Shown one piece after another: positions 20,479 to 31,897 of a stretch of 64,000 nt of DNA. Under the pieces are notes generated by a model that searched no databases, was not told the origin of the DNA, and worked only from the letters and a program-made list of their open reading frames with translations. The number at the start of each line of letters is the position of its first letter. Positions within the stretch are counted from its first letter, which is position 1. The translations under genes and the position numbers were made by a program. The DNA is from Thioclava sp. JE_KL1 (lineage in GTDB: Bacteria > Pseudomonadota > Alphaproteobacteria > Rhodobacterales > Rhodobacteraceae), in NCBI RefSeq assembly GCF_009296265.1, contig NZ_WBJS01000001.1, forward strand, positions 496,001 to 560,000, given 5' to 3'.

Positions 20479-21282
20479 ATGAACGACGCCACGCCAAAGC
20501 CGGAGAAATCCGACGGCACGGTTGGACGCACGCTGGCCGTGCTCGACCGCGTTGCCGAATTCGGCCGCCCCGTGCGTTTCGCCGAGTTGCTGCCGGTCTG
20601 CGATCTGCCCAAGGCGACCCTGTATCGCTTCCTGCAGACGCTCACGAACCAGGGCATGCTCGCCTTCGACGAGGATCGTCAGACCTATCGGCCGGGCTTG
20701 CGTCTCGTGCGCCTCGCCCATGCGGCCTGGGCGCAAAGTTCGCTTGCGCCGATTGCGGCGCCCTTCCTCGACCAACTGTCGAAGGAGACCGGCCAGACGC
20801 TGCACCTCGCGCAGCTCGATCAGGGCATGGTGCTCTATGTCGACAAGCGCAACGCCTCGCACCCGGTCGAGATGTTCTCGCAATCGGGCAAGGTCGGTCC
20901 GGCCTATTGCACGGGCGTGGGCAAGGCGATGCTCGCCTATCTGCCCGAGGACGCTTTGCAGAATGCGCTGACGCGGCAGAGCTTTCATCGTTTCACGGAA
21001 CACACCCTGACCGACGCGACGAGCCTGCGCGCGGAGCTGGAAAACATCCGCAAGCGCGGTTTTGCCTGGGACGACGAGGAGCACGAGCCCGGCATCCGCT
21101 GCATCGCCGCCCCGATCCTGTCGCCGCAGGGCCGCGTTCTGGGCGCGCTCTCGATCACCTCGGGCCAGCCCGACGGTCAAAAACAACTCGAAACCTATGC
21201 CCCGCTGATCCTCGAGACGGCGGAGAAGATCGCGAAAGCGGCCAGTGACTGGCGCTTTCCGGAACAGAAACGCGCCGACTGA
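20479..21282 (+). CDS. IclR-family transcriptional regulator
   Basis: This 267-residue regulator has an N-terminal winged helix (about 10-75; recognition helix in DLPKATLYRFLQTLTNQG) and a C-terminal effector-binding GAF-like domain (about 90-260). The latter includes the YCTGVGKAMLAYLPEDAL segment conserved in IclR proteins. The ATG at 20479 follows CTGAGGAGGAGCCC; the upstream start at 20431 would run through the operator and is rejected. It is the first gene of the plus galactoside operon and diverges from the binding-protein operon. It most likely controls both, with galactonate or a lactone as effector (inference). Confidence 0.88.
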   Translation: MNDATPKPEKSDGTVGRTLAVLDRVAEFGRPVRFAELLPVCDLPKATLYRFLQTLTNQGMLAFDEDRQTYRPGLRLVRLAHAAWAQSSLAPIAAPFLDQLSKETGQTLHLAQLDQGMVLYVDKRNASHPVEMFSQSGKVGPAYCTGVGKAMLAYLPEDALQNALTRQSFHRFTEHTLTDATSLRAELENIRKRGFAWDDEEHEPGIRCIAAPILSPQGRVLGALSITSGQPDGQKQLETYAPLILETAEKIAKAASDWRFPEQKRAD

Positions 21283-21314
21283 ACCCCGGTGCGTAAAAAC
21301 AGGGAGGAGACCCC

Positions 21315-22376
21315 GTGAGCGGAGTCGCATTGGAGAAGATCGTCAAACGGTTTGGCGATGCGGAGGTAATCCACGGCGTCGATCTGGCGGTCGAGCCGGG
21401 GGAATTCTGTGTCTTCGTCGGGCCGTCAGGCTGTGGCAAGTCGACGCTTTTGCGGATGATCGCGGGGTTGGAGGAGACCTCGGACGGTGCGATCCGCATC
21501 GGTGGCCGCGAAGTCACGAAGGCCGAGCCCGCCGAGCGCGGCATCGCGATGGTGTTTCAGACCTACGCGCTCTACCCGCATATGACGGTGGGCGAGAATA
21601 TGGGCTTCGGGCTGAAGATGAACGGCCATCCGAAGGCCCAGATCAGCGACAAGGTGCAGGAAGCCGCGCGGATCCTGAAGCTCGAGCCGCTTCTGGACCG
21701 CAAGCCTGCCGCCCTGTCTGGCGGTCAGCGCCAGCGTGTGGCCATCGGCCGCGCGATCACCCGTGGCCCGGAGGTGTTCCTCTTCGACGAACCGCTGTCG
21801 AACCTCGATGCCGAATTGCGCGTCGAGATGCGCGCCGAGATCGCGCGTCTGCACCGCGAGATCGGGGCGACGATGATCTACGTTACCCACGATCAGGTCG
21901 AGGCGATGACGATGGCCGACAAGATCGTCGTGCTGCGCGCGGGCAATATCGAACAGGTCGGAAGCCCGATGGAGCTTTACGACGATCCCGACAATCGCTT
22001 CGTCGCGGGCTTCATGGGCTCGCCTTCGATGAACTTTCTCGCCGCGACCGTGGTGGAGGGTCAGCTCGACGTGCCCGCCTTGGGGCAACGCGTCGACAGT
22101 CCCGTTGCCTTGCCCGCGGACGGCACGAAGCTGGAAATCGGCATTCGCCCGAACGCGCTGCGCCTGAGCGGCTCGGAGGGCAATTTCACGATCGAGATGG
22201 CCGAGAACCTTGGCGGCGTCAGCTACGCGCATCTCGACGCGGCCTCCGGCGAGCGCGTAGTGGTCGAGACCGATCAGCGCCTCCACGGTGCGGTTGGCGG
22301 CAAGACCGGGCTCAGCTTCGATCCGGCCTCGGTCTATGTGTTCGACACCAGCACGGGCGCACGGGTGCGCGGATGA
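21315..22376 (+). CDS. ABC sugar ATPase, MalK/UgpC type
   Basis: This 353-residue ATPase starts at GTG (21315) after AGGGAGGAGA. It contains Walker A GPSGCGKST, YALYPHMTVGENMGFG in the Q-loop region, signature LSGGQRQR, Walker B VFLFDEP and the MalK TOBE domain after about residue 235. No permease follows it; the matching binding protein and permeases are in the divergent operon, so the importer is split across two transcripts under the shared IclR region. It overlaps the galactose dehydrogenase gene by 4 bases. Confidence 0.88.
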   Translation: MSGVALEKIVKRFGDAEVIHGVDLAVEPGEFCVFVGPSGCGKSTLLRMIAGLEETSDGAIRIGGREVTKAEPAERGIAMVFQTYALYPHMTVGENMGFGLKMNGHPKAQISDKVQEAARILKLEPLLDRKPAALSGGQRQRVAIGRAITRGPEVFLFDEPLSNLDAELRVEMRAEIARLHREIGATMIYVTHDQVEAMTMADKIVVLRAGNIEQVGSPMELYDDPDNRFVAGFMGSPSMNFLAATVVEGQLDVPALGQRVDSPVALPADGTKLEIGIRPNALRLSGSEGNFTIEMAENLGGVSYAHLDAASGERVVVETDQRLHGAVGGKTGLSFDPASVYVFDTSTGARVRG

Positions 22377-23293
22377 GCCTTGCTATCGGCCTCGTGGGGC
22401 TGGGAGCGATCGCCCGCGCCCAGCACCTTCCCGCGATCGCGGAAACCAATGGCGTGCATCTCGCCGCCATCGCGAGCCGCAATGCCAGCCTGCCCGACTT
22501 GCCGAGCTATTCCGACCTGCGCGCCATGCTGGACGCCGAGCCGGAGATCGGCGCCGTCTCACTCTGCACACCGCCGCAGGGGCGGTTCGATCAGGCGATG
22601 GCGGTGCTGCGCGCGAGTCGTCACCTGATGCTCGAAAAGCCGCCCGGCATGACGCTGAGCGAGGTCGAGGCGCTGCGCGAGACCGCCGCCAAGGCGGGGC
22701 TGACGATCTTCGCGACCTGGCATTCGCGCGAGGCGGCAGCCGTGGACGCGGCGCGCCAATGGCTCACCGGGCGCGAGATTTCCGAGATCCAGATCGACTG
22801 GCGCGAGGATGTGCGCAAATGGCATCCCGGGCAGGAATGGATCTGGCAACCGGGCGGGCTCGGGGTCTTCGATCCCGGCATCAACGCGCTCTCGATCCTG
22901 ACCCGAATCCTGCGCCAGCCGGTGCGGCTGACAGCGGCGGCGCTAAGCATCCCGCAAGGCCGCCAAACTCCGATCGCCGCTGATCTGGAGATGTGCGCAG
23001 GCGAGACCCCGATCACCGCCGCATTCGACTGGCGGGAAACGGGTGACGAGCTGTGGCGCATCACCCTGCAGACCGAACACGGCACGGCCATGCTCGACAA
23101 GGGCGGCGCGGAGTTCAGCATCGATGGCGAGGTGATCGCCACGGGCGAGAACCGCGAATACGCCAATCTCTACGCCCGGATGCGCGATCTTGTGCGCGCC
23201 GGCCAAAGCGATCTCGACCTCGCGCCGATGCGCCTTGTCGCAGACGCCTTCATCAATGCACGTTTCGCGATCACCGATCCTTTCGACGCCTGA
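22373..23293 (+). CDS. D-galactose 1-dehydrogenase (Gfo/Idh/MocA family)
   Basis: This 306-residue NAD(P)-dependent dehydrogenase has an N-terminal Rossmann fold (GLVGLGAIARAQHLPAIAE) and the family active-site motif EKPPG near residue 86. The run WHPGQEWIWQPGGLGVFDPG is shared with pseudomonad D-galactose dehydrogenase and Azospirillum L-arabinose 1-dehydrogenase, which act on both sugars. It oxidises the C1 hydroxyl to a lactone, the first step of the De Ley-Doudoroff route. Because DgoD, DgoK, DgoA and two galactosidases surround it, D-galactose is the probable substrate. It is translationally coupled to the ATPase gene. Confidence 0.88.
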   Translation: MSLAIGLVGLGAIARAQHLPAIAETNGVHLAAIASRNASLPDLPSYSDLRAMLDAEPEIGAVSLCTPPQGRFDQAMAVLRASRHLMLEKPPGMTLSEVEALRETAAKAGLTIFATWHSREAAAVDAARQWLTGREISEIQIDWREDVRKWHPGQEWIWQPGGLGVFDPGINALSILTRILRQPVRLTAAALSIPQGRQTPIAADLEMCAGETPITAAFDWRETGDELWRITLQTEHGTAMLDKGGAEFSIDGEVIATGENREYANLYARMRDLVRAGQSDLDLAPMRLVADAFINARFAITDPFDA

Positions 23294-23320
23294 TCGCGCC
23301 GACCAACTCTGAGGACCGTT

Positions 23321-24469
23321 ATGAAAATCACCGCCATCGAAACCTTCATCGTGCCGCCGCGCTGGTGTTTCGTGAAAATCTCCACTGACGAGGGCATCTC
23401 CGGCTGGGGCGAGCCGGTGCTGGAGGGCCGTGCGGCCTCTGTCGCCGCCTGCGTCGAGGAACTGTCGGATTACCTGATCGGCAAGGACCCCGGCCATATT
23501 CAGGACCACTGGACGGTGATGTATCGCGGTGGCTTCTATCGCGGCGGCGGCATTCACATGTCGGCGATCGCCGGGCTCGATCAGGCGCTGTGGGACATCA
23601 AGGGCAAGGCGCTTGGCGTGCCGGTCCATTCGCTTCTGGGCGGCCAGCAACGCGACCGCATCCGGGTCTATAGCTGGATCGGCGGCGACCGGCCCGGCGA
23701 CACGGCGCGGATGGCGCGCGAGTGCGGCGACCGGGGTTTCACGGCGGTGAAGATGAACGGCACCGAGGAGCTGCAATTCATCGACTCCCACGCCAAGATC
23801 GACGCCGTGCTGGCGCGCGTGCAGGCGATCCGCGAGGAGATGGGCCCCGATTTCGGCATCGGCGTCGATTTCCACGGCCGCGTCCACCGCCCGATGGCCA
23901 AGCAACTCGCGAAGGAACTCGAGCCCTTCAACCTGATGTTCATCGAAGAGCCCGTGCTGAGCGAGAATGCCGAGGCTCTGCGCGAGATCGCCAACCATTG
24001 CTCCACCCCGATCGCACTGGGTGAGCGGCTCTATACCCGCTGGGATTTCAAATCGATCCTGCAGGGCGGCTACGTCGATATCGTCCAGCCCGACCCCTCG
24101 CATTCCGGCGGCATCACCGAGACCTACCGGATCGCGGCGATGGCCGAAGCGCATGACGTGGCGCTGGCGCTGCATTGCCCGCTGGGGCCGATCGCGCTGG
24201 CGGCGAACCTGCAGCTCGATGCGGTCTGCTACAACGCCTTCATTCAGGAACAGTCACTGGGCATCCATTACAACAAGGGCTCGGACCTGCTCGACTATCT
24301 GAGCAACCCGTCGGTCTTCGAATATGACGACGGCTTCGTCGCGATCCCACAGGGCCCCGGCCTCGGCGTCGAGGTCAACGAGGAGAAAGTCCGCCAGGCG
24401 GCCGCCGAAGGTCACCGCTGGCGCAACCCGATCTGGCGCCATGCCGATGGCAGCTTCGCGGAGTGGTAA
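23321..24469 (+). CDS. dgoD: D-galactonate dehydratase
   Basis: This 382-residue enolase-superfamily enzyme matches E. coli DgoD in length and pattern. Visible elements are the capping domain opening MKITAIETFIVPPRW, the metal ligands in GVDFHGR, FIEEPV and ALGERLY, and the catalytic His in CPLGPIA. It converts D-galactonate to 2-dehydro-3-deoxygalactonate. It lies 27 bases after the dehydrogenase and 2 bases before beta-galactosidase. Its kinase and aldolase partners are in the divergent operon, so the pathway needs both transcripts. Confidence 0.93.
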   Translation: MKITAIETFIVPPRWCFVKISTDEGISGWGEPVLEGRAASVAACVEELSDYLIGKDPGHIQDHWTVMYRGGFYRGGGIHMSAIAGLDQALWDIKGKALGVPVHSLLGGQQRDRIRVYSWIGGDRPGDTARMARECGDRGFTAVKMNGTEELQFIDSHAKIDAVLARVQAIREEMGPDFGIGVDFHGRVHRPMAKQLAKELEPFNLMFIEEPVLSENAEALREIANHCSTPIALGERLYTRWDFKSILQGGYVDIVQPDPSHSGGITETYRIAAMAEAHDVALALHCPLGPIALAANLQLDAVCYNAFIQEQSLGIHYNKGSDLLDYLSNPSVFEYDDGFVAIPQGPGLGVEVNEEKVRQAAAEGHRWRNPIWRHADGSFAEW

Positions 24470-24471
24470 GC

Positions 24472-26670
24472 ATGAGAGAGATCAGCAAACTGAACGAAGG
24501 CTGGAGTTTCGCGGAAGGCTTCGACGCGGCGAAGGTCGCGGAGCCGCTGCAGGGCGAGACGGTCACCCTGCCCCATAACGCCGCCGACCTGCCGATGAGC
24601 TATTTCGATGAAGCCGCGTTCCAGCGCCCCTTCACCTATCAGCGCGTGATCGCGTGGGACGATGCGTGGGCGGGCAAGCTGGTGCGGCTGCGGTTCGATG
24701 CGGCGATGGCCGATGCCGTGGTCTATGTGAACGGCGAGGAAGTGCTGCGCCACCGCGATGGCTACACGCCCTTCACCGTCGATCTGACGGACCGGTTCGA
24801 AGGCGGTAAGGCGCTGGTGACGGTGCATATCGACGGGTCGGAAAACCCCGAGATCCCGCCCTTCGGTGGCCGCATCGACTACCTCACCTATGCCGGGATC
24901 TATCGCGACGCATGGCTCGAGGTGCTGCCCGAAGCCCGTATCGCAAGCGTGAAGATCGAGACGCCCGACGTGCTGGCCGAGACCAAGCGCGTTCTGGTCA
25001 AGCTCGACGCGCCGGGTACGGTGGAAGCGGTTCTGTCGGACGCCGACGGCCACGAGATCGCGCGCGGCGAGGGCACCGGAGAGATCACCTTCGAGGGCCT
25101 CAGCGGCATCACGCTCTGGTCGGTCGAGACGCCCGCGCTCTACACGCTGACGCTGACCCTGATTGAGAGCGGCGACCGCCTCATCCAACGCTTCGGTTTC
25201 CGCCACGCCGAATTCACGCCCGAGGGGTTCTTCCTCAACGGTCAGCGCGTGGTCCTGCGCGGCCTCAACCGGCATCAGAGCTTCCCCTATTCGGGCTATG
25301 CTCAGGGCAAGCGCAGTCAGGAGCGCGACGCGGAAATCCTGCGTTACGATCTGGCCTGCAACATCGCGCGCACCTCGCATTACCCGCAAAGCCCCTATTT
25401 CCTCGACCGCTGCGACGAGATCGGCCTCATGGTCTTCGAGGAAATTCCCGGTTGGCAGCATATCGGCGGCGATATGTGGCAAGATGAATCCGTCGCCAAT
25501 GTCGAGCGGATGATCCGGCGCGACTGGAACCACCCCTCGATCATCATCTGGGGCGTGCGGATCAACGAGAGCCCCGATGCGGAAGCGTTCTACAAACGCA
25601 CCAATACTCTGGCGCATGAGCTGGATGCGACGCGCCCCACCGGCGGCGTGCGCTGCATCACCGACAGCCAGCTGCTCGAAGACGTCTACACGATGAACGA
25701 TTTCATCCTCGGCGATTTCGAACTGCCCTTCTCGAACCGCCCGCGCACGAGCTTGCGTGACCAGCAGGAGGTGACGGGGCTGCCCAAGCGCGTGCCCTAT
25801 CTGGTGACCGAATATAATGGGCACATGTATCCGACCAAGGCGGGCGACCCCGAGCATCGCCAGCACGAGCATGTGCTGCGTCATCTCGACGTGCTCAATG
25901 CCGCCCATGACCCCGATGCCGGGCTCGCGGGCTGCATCGGCTGGTGCATGTTCGACTACAACACCCATAAGGATTTCGGCGCGGGCGACCGGATCTGCCA
26001 TCACGGCGTGATGTCGATCTTCCGCGAGCCGAAATTCGCGGCCTATGCCTATGCCAGCCAGCGCGATCCCGACGAGGCGATCGTGATGGAGCCGGTCACC
26101 GTCTGGTCGCGCGGCGAGCGCAATATCGGCGGGGTGATCCCGCTGATCGTGTTGACGAATTGCGACGAGGTGGAGCTGTCCTACGCCGATGTGGTCAAAC
26201 GCGTCGGGCCTGATCGCACCCGCTTCCCGCATCTGCCGCACGCGCCGGTCGTCATCGATTACGACCACTTCACCCCGGACGAGGTGACTGCATGGGGCGA
26301 GAGCTGGCATGCGGGCCGCCTGCGCGGCTATCGCAACGGCGAGTTGGTGATCGAGCGCGACTTCCCCGCCGATGCGATGTTCGACCGGCTCGAAGTGGCG
26401 CCCGATGTCACGAAGGCCGAGGCCGATCCGAGCGAGGAAATCCGGGTGATGATCCGCGCCCGCGATCAGGCCGGCAACAAGCTGCATTTCCTCAACGAGC
26501 CCGTTCACCTCACCGTCGAAGGCCCGGCTAAGCTGATCGGCTCCGACTGTCCGGTGCTCGCCGACGGTGCGACCGGTTGCTGGATCCGCCTGACGGGAAG
26601 GCGCGGCACGATCAAGGTGACCGCGCGGCTTCGTGAGACGGTCGAGACAATCGAGATTGCGGTGGAATAA
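24472..26670 (+). CDS. Beta-galactosidase, GH2
   Basis: This 732-residue GH2 enzyme has the usual sugar-binding, immunoglobulin-like and TIM-barrel domains. The acid/base Glu366 is in NHPSIIIWGVRINES and the nucleophile Glu447 is in YLVTEYNGH; RGLNRHQSFPYSG marks the barrel start. No signal peptide is present, so it acts on imported beta-galactosides such as lactose. It begins 2 bases after the dgoD stop, with GGAGTGG as a modest ribosome site. GH2 also includes beta-glucuronidases and beta-mannosidases, but the operon context supports beta-galactosidase. Confidence 0.88.
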   Translation: MREISKLNEGWSFAEGFDAAKVAEPLQGETVTLPHNAADLPMSYFDEAAFQRPFTYQRVIAWDDAWAGKLVRLRFDAAMADAVVYVNGEEVLRHRDGYTPFTVDLTDRFEGGKALVTVHIDGSENPEIPPFGGRIDYLTYAGIYRDAWLEVLPEARIASVKIETPDVLAETKRVLVKLDAPGTVEAVLSDADGHEIARGEGTGEITFEGLSGITLWSVETPALYTLTLTLIESGDRLIQRFGFRHAEFTPEGFFLNGQRVVLRGLNRHQSFPYSGYAQGKRSQERDAEILRYDLACNIARTSHYPQSPYFLDRCDEIGLMVFEEIPGWQHIGGDMWQDESVANVERMIRRDWNHPSIIIWGVRINESPDAEAFYKRTNTLAHELDATRPTGGVRCITDSQLLEDVYTMNDFILGDFELPFSNRPRTSLRDQQEVTGLPKRVPYLVTEYNGHMYPTKAGDPEHRQHEHVLRHLDVLNAAHDPDAGLAGCIGWCMFDYNTHKDFGAGDRICHHGVMSIFREPKFAAYAYASQRDPDEAIVMEPVTVWSRGERNIGGVIPLIVLTNCDEVELSYADVVKRVGPDRTRFPHLPHAPVVIDYDHFTPDEVTAWGESWHAGRLRGYRNGELVIERDFPADAMFDRLEVAPDVTKAEADPSEEIRVMIRARDQAGNKLHFLNEPVHLTVEGPAKLIGSDCPVLADGATGCWIRLTGRRGTIKVTARLRETVETIEIAVE

Positions 26671-29173
<2,503 letters not shown>

Positions 29174-29195
29174 TCGCCTGTCTTACAGAAAACCG

Positions 29196-29233
29196 CGCCC
29201 CTCGCAGGATGACCTGCGGGGGGCGTTTTCGTT
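29196..29233 (+). terminator. Rho-independent terminator of katG
   Basis: A 13-bp stem (CGCCCCTCGCAGG with CCTGCGGGGGGCG, one G-U pair) around an ATGA loop is followed by TTTTCGTTT. It begins 22 bases after the katG stop codon. Confidence 0.85.
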
Positions 29234-29537
29234 TGGGACAGGAGAGAGCCCACTCCAAGTTCAGACCGACGCCCGGGGCGACCAGCCCCGGGCAGCGCCC
29301 ATTCGTCGGGCTTACGTCGCGCCACTGGCGCGACGATCCCTCCTCATGCCCCCCGGGAGGGCGCTTTTGCAGCGGCACCGCGCGCTCAACAGTTGGTCGG
29401 ATGTGGCCCGATTAAGCGCAGACCACCCACCTCGCGCCTGCGCCCGCCCGAGGTCGGGCGCCGCCCTTCTTTCAAAGCCGCTCGTGCTGCCCGGGCCGCT
29501 GACGCGGCTGATCCGGGCGGGGCACCACTATTCAGCC
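29234..29537. other. 304-base intergenic region with hairpin, no gene seen
   Basis: After the katG terminator there is no recognisable gene. A perfect 9-bp hairpin GCCCGGGGC-GACCA-GCCCCGGGC lies at 29271-29293. A weaker C/G-rich inverted pair is near 29338-29362. These may be a repeat element or convergent terminators; the region lies between the 3' ends of katG and the YtoQ gene. Confidence 0.5.
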
Positions 29538-29981
29538 TTACAGCGCCGCCGTCGTAACGTAGCGCAGCGCGCGGGCCACCTGTTCGGGCGTGCGCGCGAC
29601 CGCATTGGCCGCGGCATCGACCTCCTTGAGCGCATGGTCGTGCTCGGGCGGCTGAAGCACGATGATCGGCTTGCCGAGCACCGCCGCATAACCCGCATCA
29701 AAGGCCGCGTTCCACTGCTTGTATTTCTCGCCGAAACACACGACGAGCACATCGCAGCGCTCGATCCCGGTGCGGATCCGGATAGCGTTGAGCGACGCGC
29801 CCTTGCGGTCATGCCAGAACTTGTCCTCTTCCGCGCCGAAGATCTCGACCCCGCAATCATCCGAGGCCCCGTGATCGGTCACCGGCCCCGACCATTCGAT
29901 CTCGAGCCCTTCGCAGGCAGATTTCACCGCCTCGCGCCAATCGGTGTGAATTTCGCCGGCCAGATAAACATTCAGTTTCAT
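29538..29981 (-). CDS. YtoQ-family protein
   Basis: The predicted protein has 147 residues and starts MKLNVYLAGEIHTDWR, the signature opening of the YtoQ family, which is related to the nucleoside 2-deoxyribosyltransferase fold. VLVVCFGEKYKQWNAAFDAG and GKPIIVLQPP follow in the expected places. The ATG at 29981 has AGAGGATG upstream; the longer frame to 30131 has no family similarity. The biochemical role of YtoQ proteins is not established, and I do not assign one. It diverges from the cytochrome c gene. Confidence 0.8.
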   Translation of the reverse strand: MKLNVYLAGEIHTDWREAVKSACEGLEIEWSGPVTDHGASDDCGVEIFGAEEDKFWHDRKGASLNAIRIRTGIERCDVLVVCFGEKYKQWNAAFDAGYAAVLGKPIIVLQPPEHDHALKEVDAAANAVARTPEQVARALRYVTTAAL

Positions 29982-30143
29982 CGCATCCTCTTTTCGCTGT
30001 CGCGTGGCCCCGCTTCGGGCCGCATCGCTTTTCCGGCGCGATCCTTGAGTATCGGGACCACCTTGGCAACCTCTCCGGTCGTCCGCCCCTCTCCGATCCG
30101 CTCCCCATGCGCTTGATCCGGCAACACGCATAGCGACATGTCA

Positions 30144-30157
30144 TTGACGCCGGTCAG
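30144..30157. promoter_or_regulatory. Crp/FNR-family-like inverted repeat
   Basis: TTGACGCCGGTCAG resembles the TTGAC-N4-GTCAA type recognised by NNR/DNR relatives, with one mismatch. It is centred about 70 bases upstream of the cytochrome c gene. Weak evidence on its own. Confidence 0.25.
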
Positions 30158-30220
30158 TGCGCGAAATCGGCCACCTGCTTTGCTGGGAAGTGTTCGAAAT
30201 CCTGGGAGGAGGAGAAAGCA

Positions 30221-30619
30221 ATGAACGGTGTGGTGATTTCAAGCGTGGCAGCGCTCCTGCTGCTGACAACAAGCGCTCTGGCGCAGGAGGATGCCGGTCG
30301 CGAGGAATACATGGTCGCCTGCGCTGGATGTCATGGCGAGTCAGCGAAGGGGAATGGCCCGCTGGCAGGGCTGCTGGATATTCAGACACCCGACCTTACG
30401 AGCCTCGCGGCGAAGAAGGGAAACGGCGAATTCCCGTTCGACTACACGCTTCGGATGATAGATGGCCGAAACGAGACGCGGGCGCATGGCAGCAAGATGC
30501 CGGTCTGGGGGGACCGTTACGCGGCCTCGGCGACCAGCGAGCGCGGAGAGACGGCGGACATGGTGGCCCGGGGGCGCATCCTGTCTCTCATCTATTATCT
30601 GGCCTCGATACAGCAGTAG
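30221..30619 (+). CDS. Small periplasmic c-type cytochrome
   Basis: The protein has 132 residues with a Sec signal peptide ending at ALA-QEDAG. A single haem-binding motif CAGCHG lies at about residue 34, and a probable axial Met is in SKMPVWG. This is a class I monohaem cytochrome acting as a periplasmic electron carrier or accessory. The start follows GGGAGGAGGAGAAAGCA. No oxidase or dehydrogenase gene is adjacent, so its partner is unknown. The Crp/FNR-like site at 30144 hints at redox control. Confidence 0.85.
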   Translation: MNGVVISSVAALLLLTTSALAQEDAGREEYMVACAGCHGESAKGNGPLAGLLDIQTPDLTSLAAKKGNGEFPFDYTLRMIDGRNETRAHGSKMPVWGDRYAASATSERGETADMVARGRILSLIYYLASIQQ

Positions 30620-30967
30620 CGCCCCGGCGCAGATGGTGTTGGGCCTCGGCATCTGTGCCGGCACTTTGATCGACGGGCGCGCGGCCTGTCGCTACCGCTT
30701 TGGCGCGATGAAGATGGCGGCCTTCAAACTCGCCAACGCCCTCGGCGCGGCGACGGGCGGGCGCGCGCAAGGAGCTAATGATCATCGACGGCGCCGATCA
30801 CGTCGACCTCTACGGCCAGACGGACATCATTCCCGTCGACAAGCTGCAGAGCGTCTTCGAAGGCCATCTGGCCTGATCATACACGAGGCAGGAAGCCGGG
30901 CCTCGTGTCCGGCTTCTTGATGTCCGCGGGCATGCCAGACGAAACCCACGATGTGGCTTAGTCCACA
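30620..30967. other. 348-base stretch without an intact gene
   Basis: Between the cytochrome c gene and the convergent sigma-factor gene the only recognisable coding trace is the short hydrolase remnant at 30769-30876. The frame from 30633 (MVLGLGICAG) does not resemble a family I know. Confidence 0.5.
30769..30876 (+). pseudogene. C-terminal remnant of an alpha/beta hydrolase
   Basis: The frame reads KELMIIDGADHVDLYG, then IIPVDKLQSVFEGHLA and a stop. That is the end of YcjY/dienelactone-hydrolase-like proteins: the catalytic His in GADHVDLY plus the closing helix. The rest of the hydrolase (nucleophile Ser and acid) is missing upstream, so this looks like a decayed gene end. Only about 35 residues remain. 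Confidence 0.5.
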
Positions 30968-31897
30968 TCAATCGGCCGAACAGCATGGAGGGCGCGACCC
31001 TTCGGATGGAAATCCTTCCTCCGCACGGTGAACATGCCGCAGCTTCTCGGGGTTTCGGACAATCCATATTGCTTTGATTTTGCCGGAATGAACCGCGAAG
31101 GCCGTGGTTTGCAGGACCCCGTTTTCCCGCACCACATATCCTGTTGCTCCGTTGATCAACTGCGGTCTCGGCACAGGCCCATTGGTCAGCTTGCCCTTCC
31201 GGGCCAAGCCTTCGAAGAAGCGCGCGGCGTTCCGGCTCCCTCTCAGCACGTTGATCGCCGCCGGAACCTTGCCGCCGCCATCAGTATGCACCTCGATATC
31301 TTCAGCGAAGATTTCCAGCAGCCGATCCATATCGCCCTCGCGGCTTGCGGCCCAGAATGCCGCGACAAGCGGGTGGGTCTCCTCTGCCCGTTTCGGCGTG
31401 ATCTGATCGGCGCCGGCAAGCTTGCGTCTTGCCCGCGAAACCAGCTGCCGACAATTTGCGGGAGACTGGCCGACGACCGCCGATATCTCGTCGAAACTGT
31501 AATCGAACCCGTCGCGAAGAATGAACGCCGCGCGCATCTCGGGCGATAGTCGATCGAGCGTGAGCAGGAGTGCGATCCCTACATCTTCGGTCAGGATCCA
31601 ATCGCTTTCGGCATCCGCCGCATGGTCGGTGACAATCGGCTCGGGCAGCCACGCCCCCACATAGGTTTCCCGCCTCTTCTGCGCCGATCGCAGATGGTCG
31701 AGGCAAAGGCGCGTGACGACGGTCGACAGCCATTGCGCCGGACGTTCGATGCCGGAGAGTCCGACGGTTTGCAGTTTCAGCGCCGCATCCTGAAGGATGT
31801 CTTCCGTCTCCGAGACTGAGCCGGTCATTCGATAGGCGAGCCCCGCCAAGCGGCGGCGCTCCCTTTCGAAAACCTGCTGTGTCTCAGGCAGCGGCAT
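30968..31897 (-). CDS. ECF41-type sigma factor with SnoaL-like C-terminal domain
   Basis: This 309-residue protein has sigma-2 (about 10-75) and sigma-4 (about 115-170) regions and then a SnoaL-like extension (about 185-300). The three ECF41 hallmarks are present in variant form: WLPEP in the linker, DGGGK early in the extension and NPEKL near its end. In this family the extension replaces an anti-sigma factor and both activates and restrains the sigma factor. The gene overlaps the carboxymuconolactone-decarboxylase-family gene by 14 bases, the usual ECF41 partner. It should recognise the promoter at 32377-32403, giving autoregulation of this pair. Confidence 0.93.
   Translation of the reverse strand: MPLPETQQVFERERRRLAGLAYRMTGSVSETEDILQDAALKLQTVGLSGIERPAQWLSTVVTRLCLDHLRSAQKRRETYVGAWLPEPIVTDHAADAESDWILTEDVGIALLLTLDRLSPEMRAAFILRDGFDYSFDEISAVVGQSPANCRQLVSRARRKLAGADQITPKRAEETHPLVAAFWAASREGDMDRLLEIFAEDIEVHTDGGGKVPAAINVLRGSRNAARFFEGLARKGKLTNGPVPRPQLINGATGYVVRENGVLQTTAFAVHSGKIKAIWIVRNPEKLRHVHRAEEGFPSEGSRPPCCSAD

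Noticed and set aside
23321-24469. Possible mannonate or rhamnonate dehydratase instead of DgoD
   Set aside because: Length, the opening residues and the surrounding dgoK/dgoA genes all fit DgoD better.
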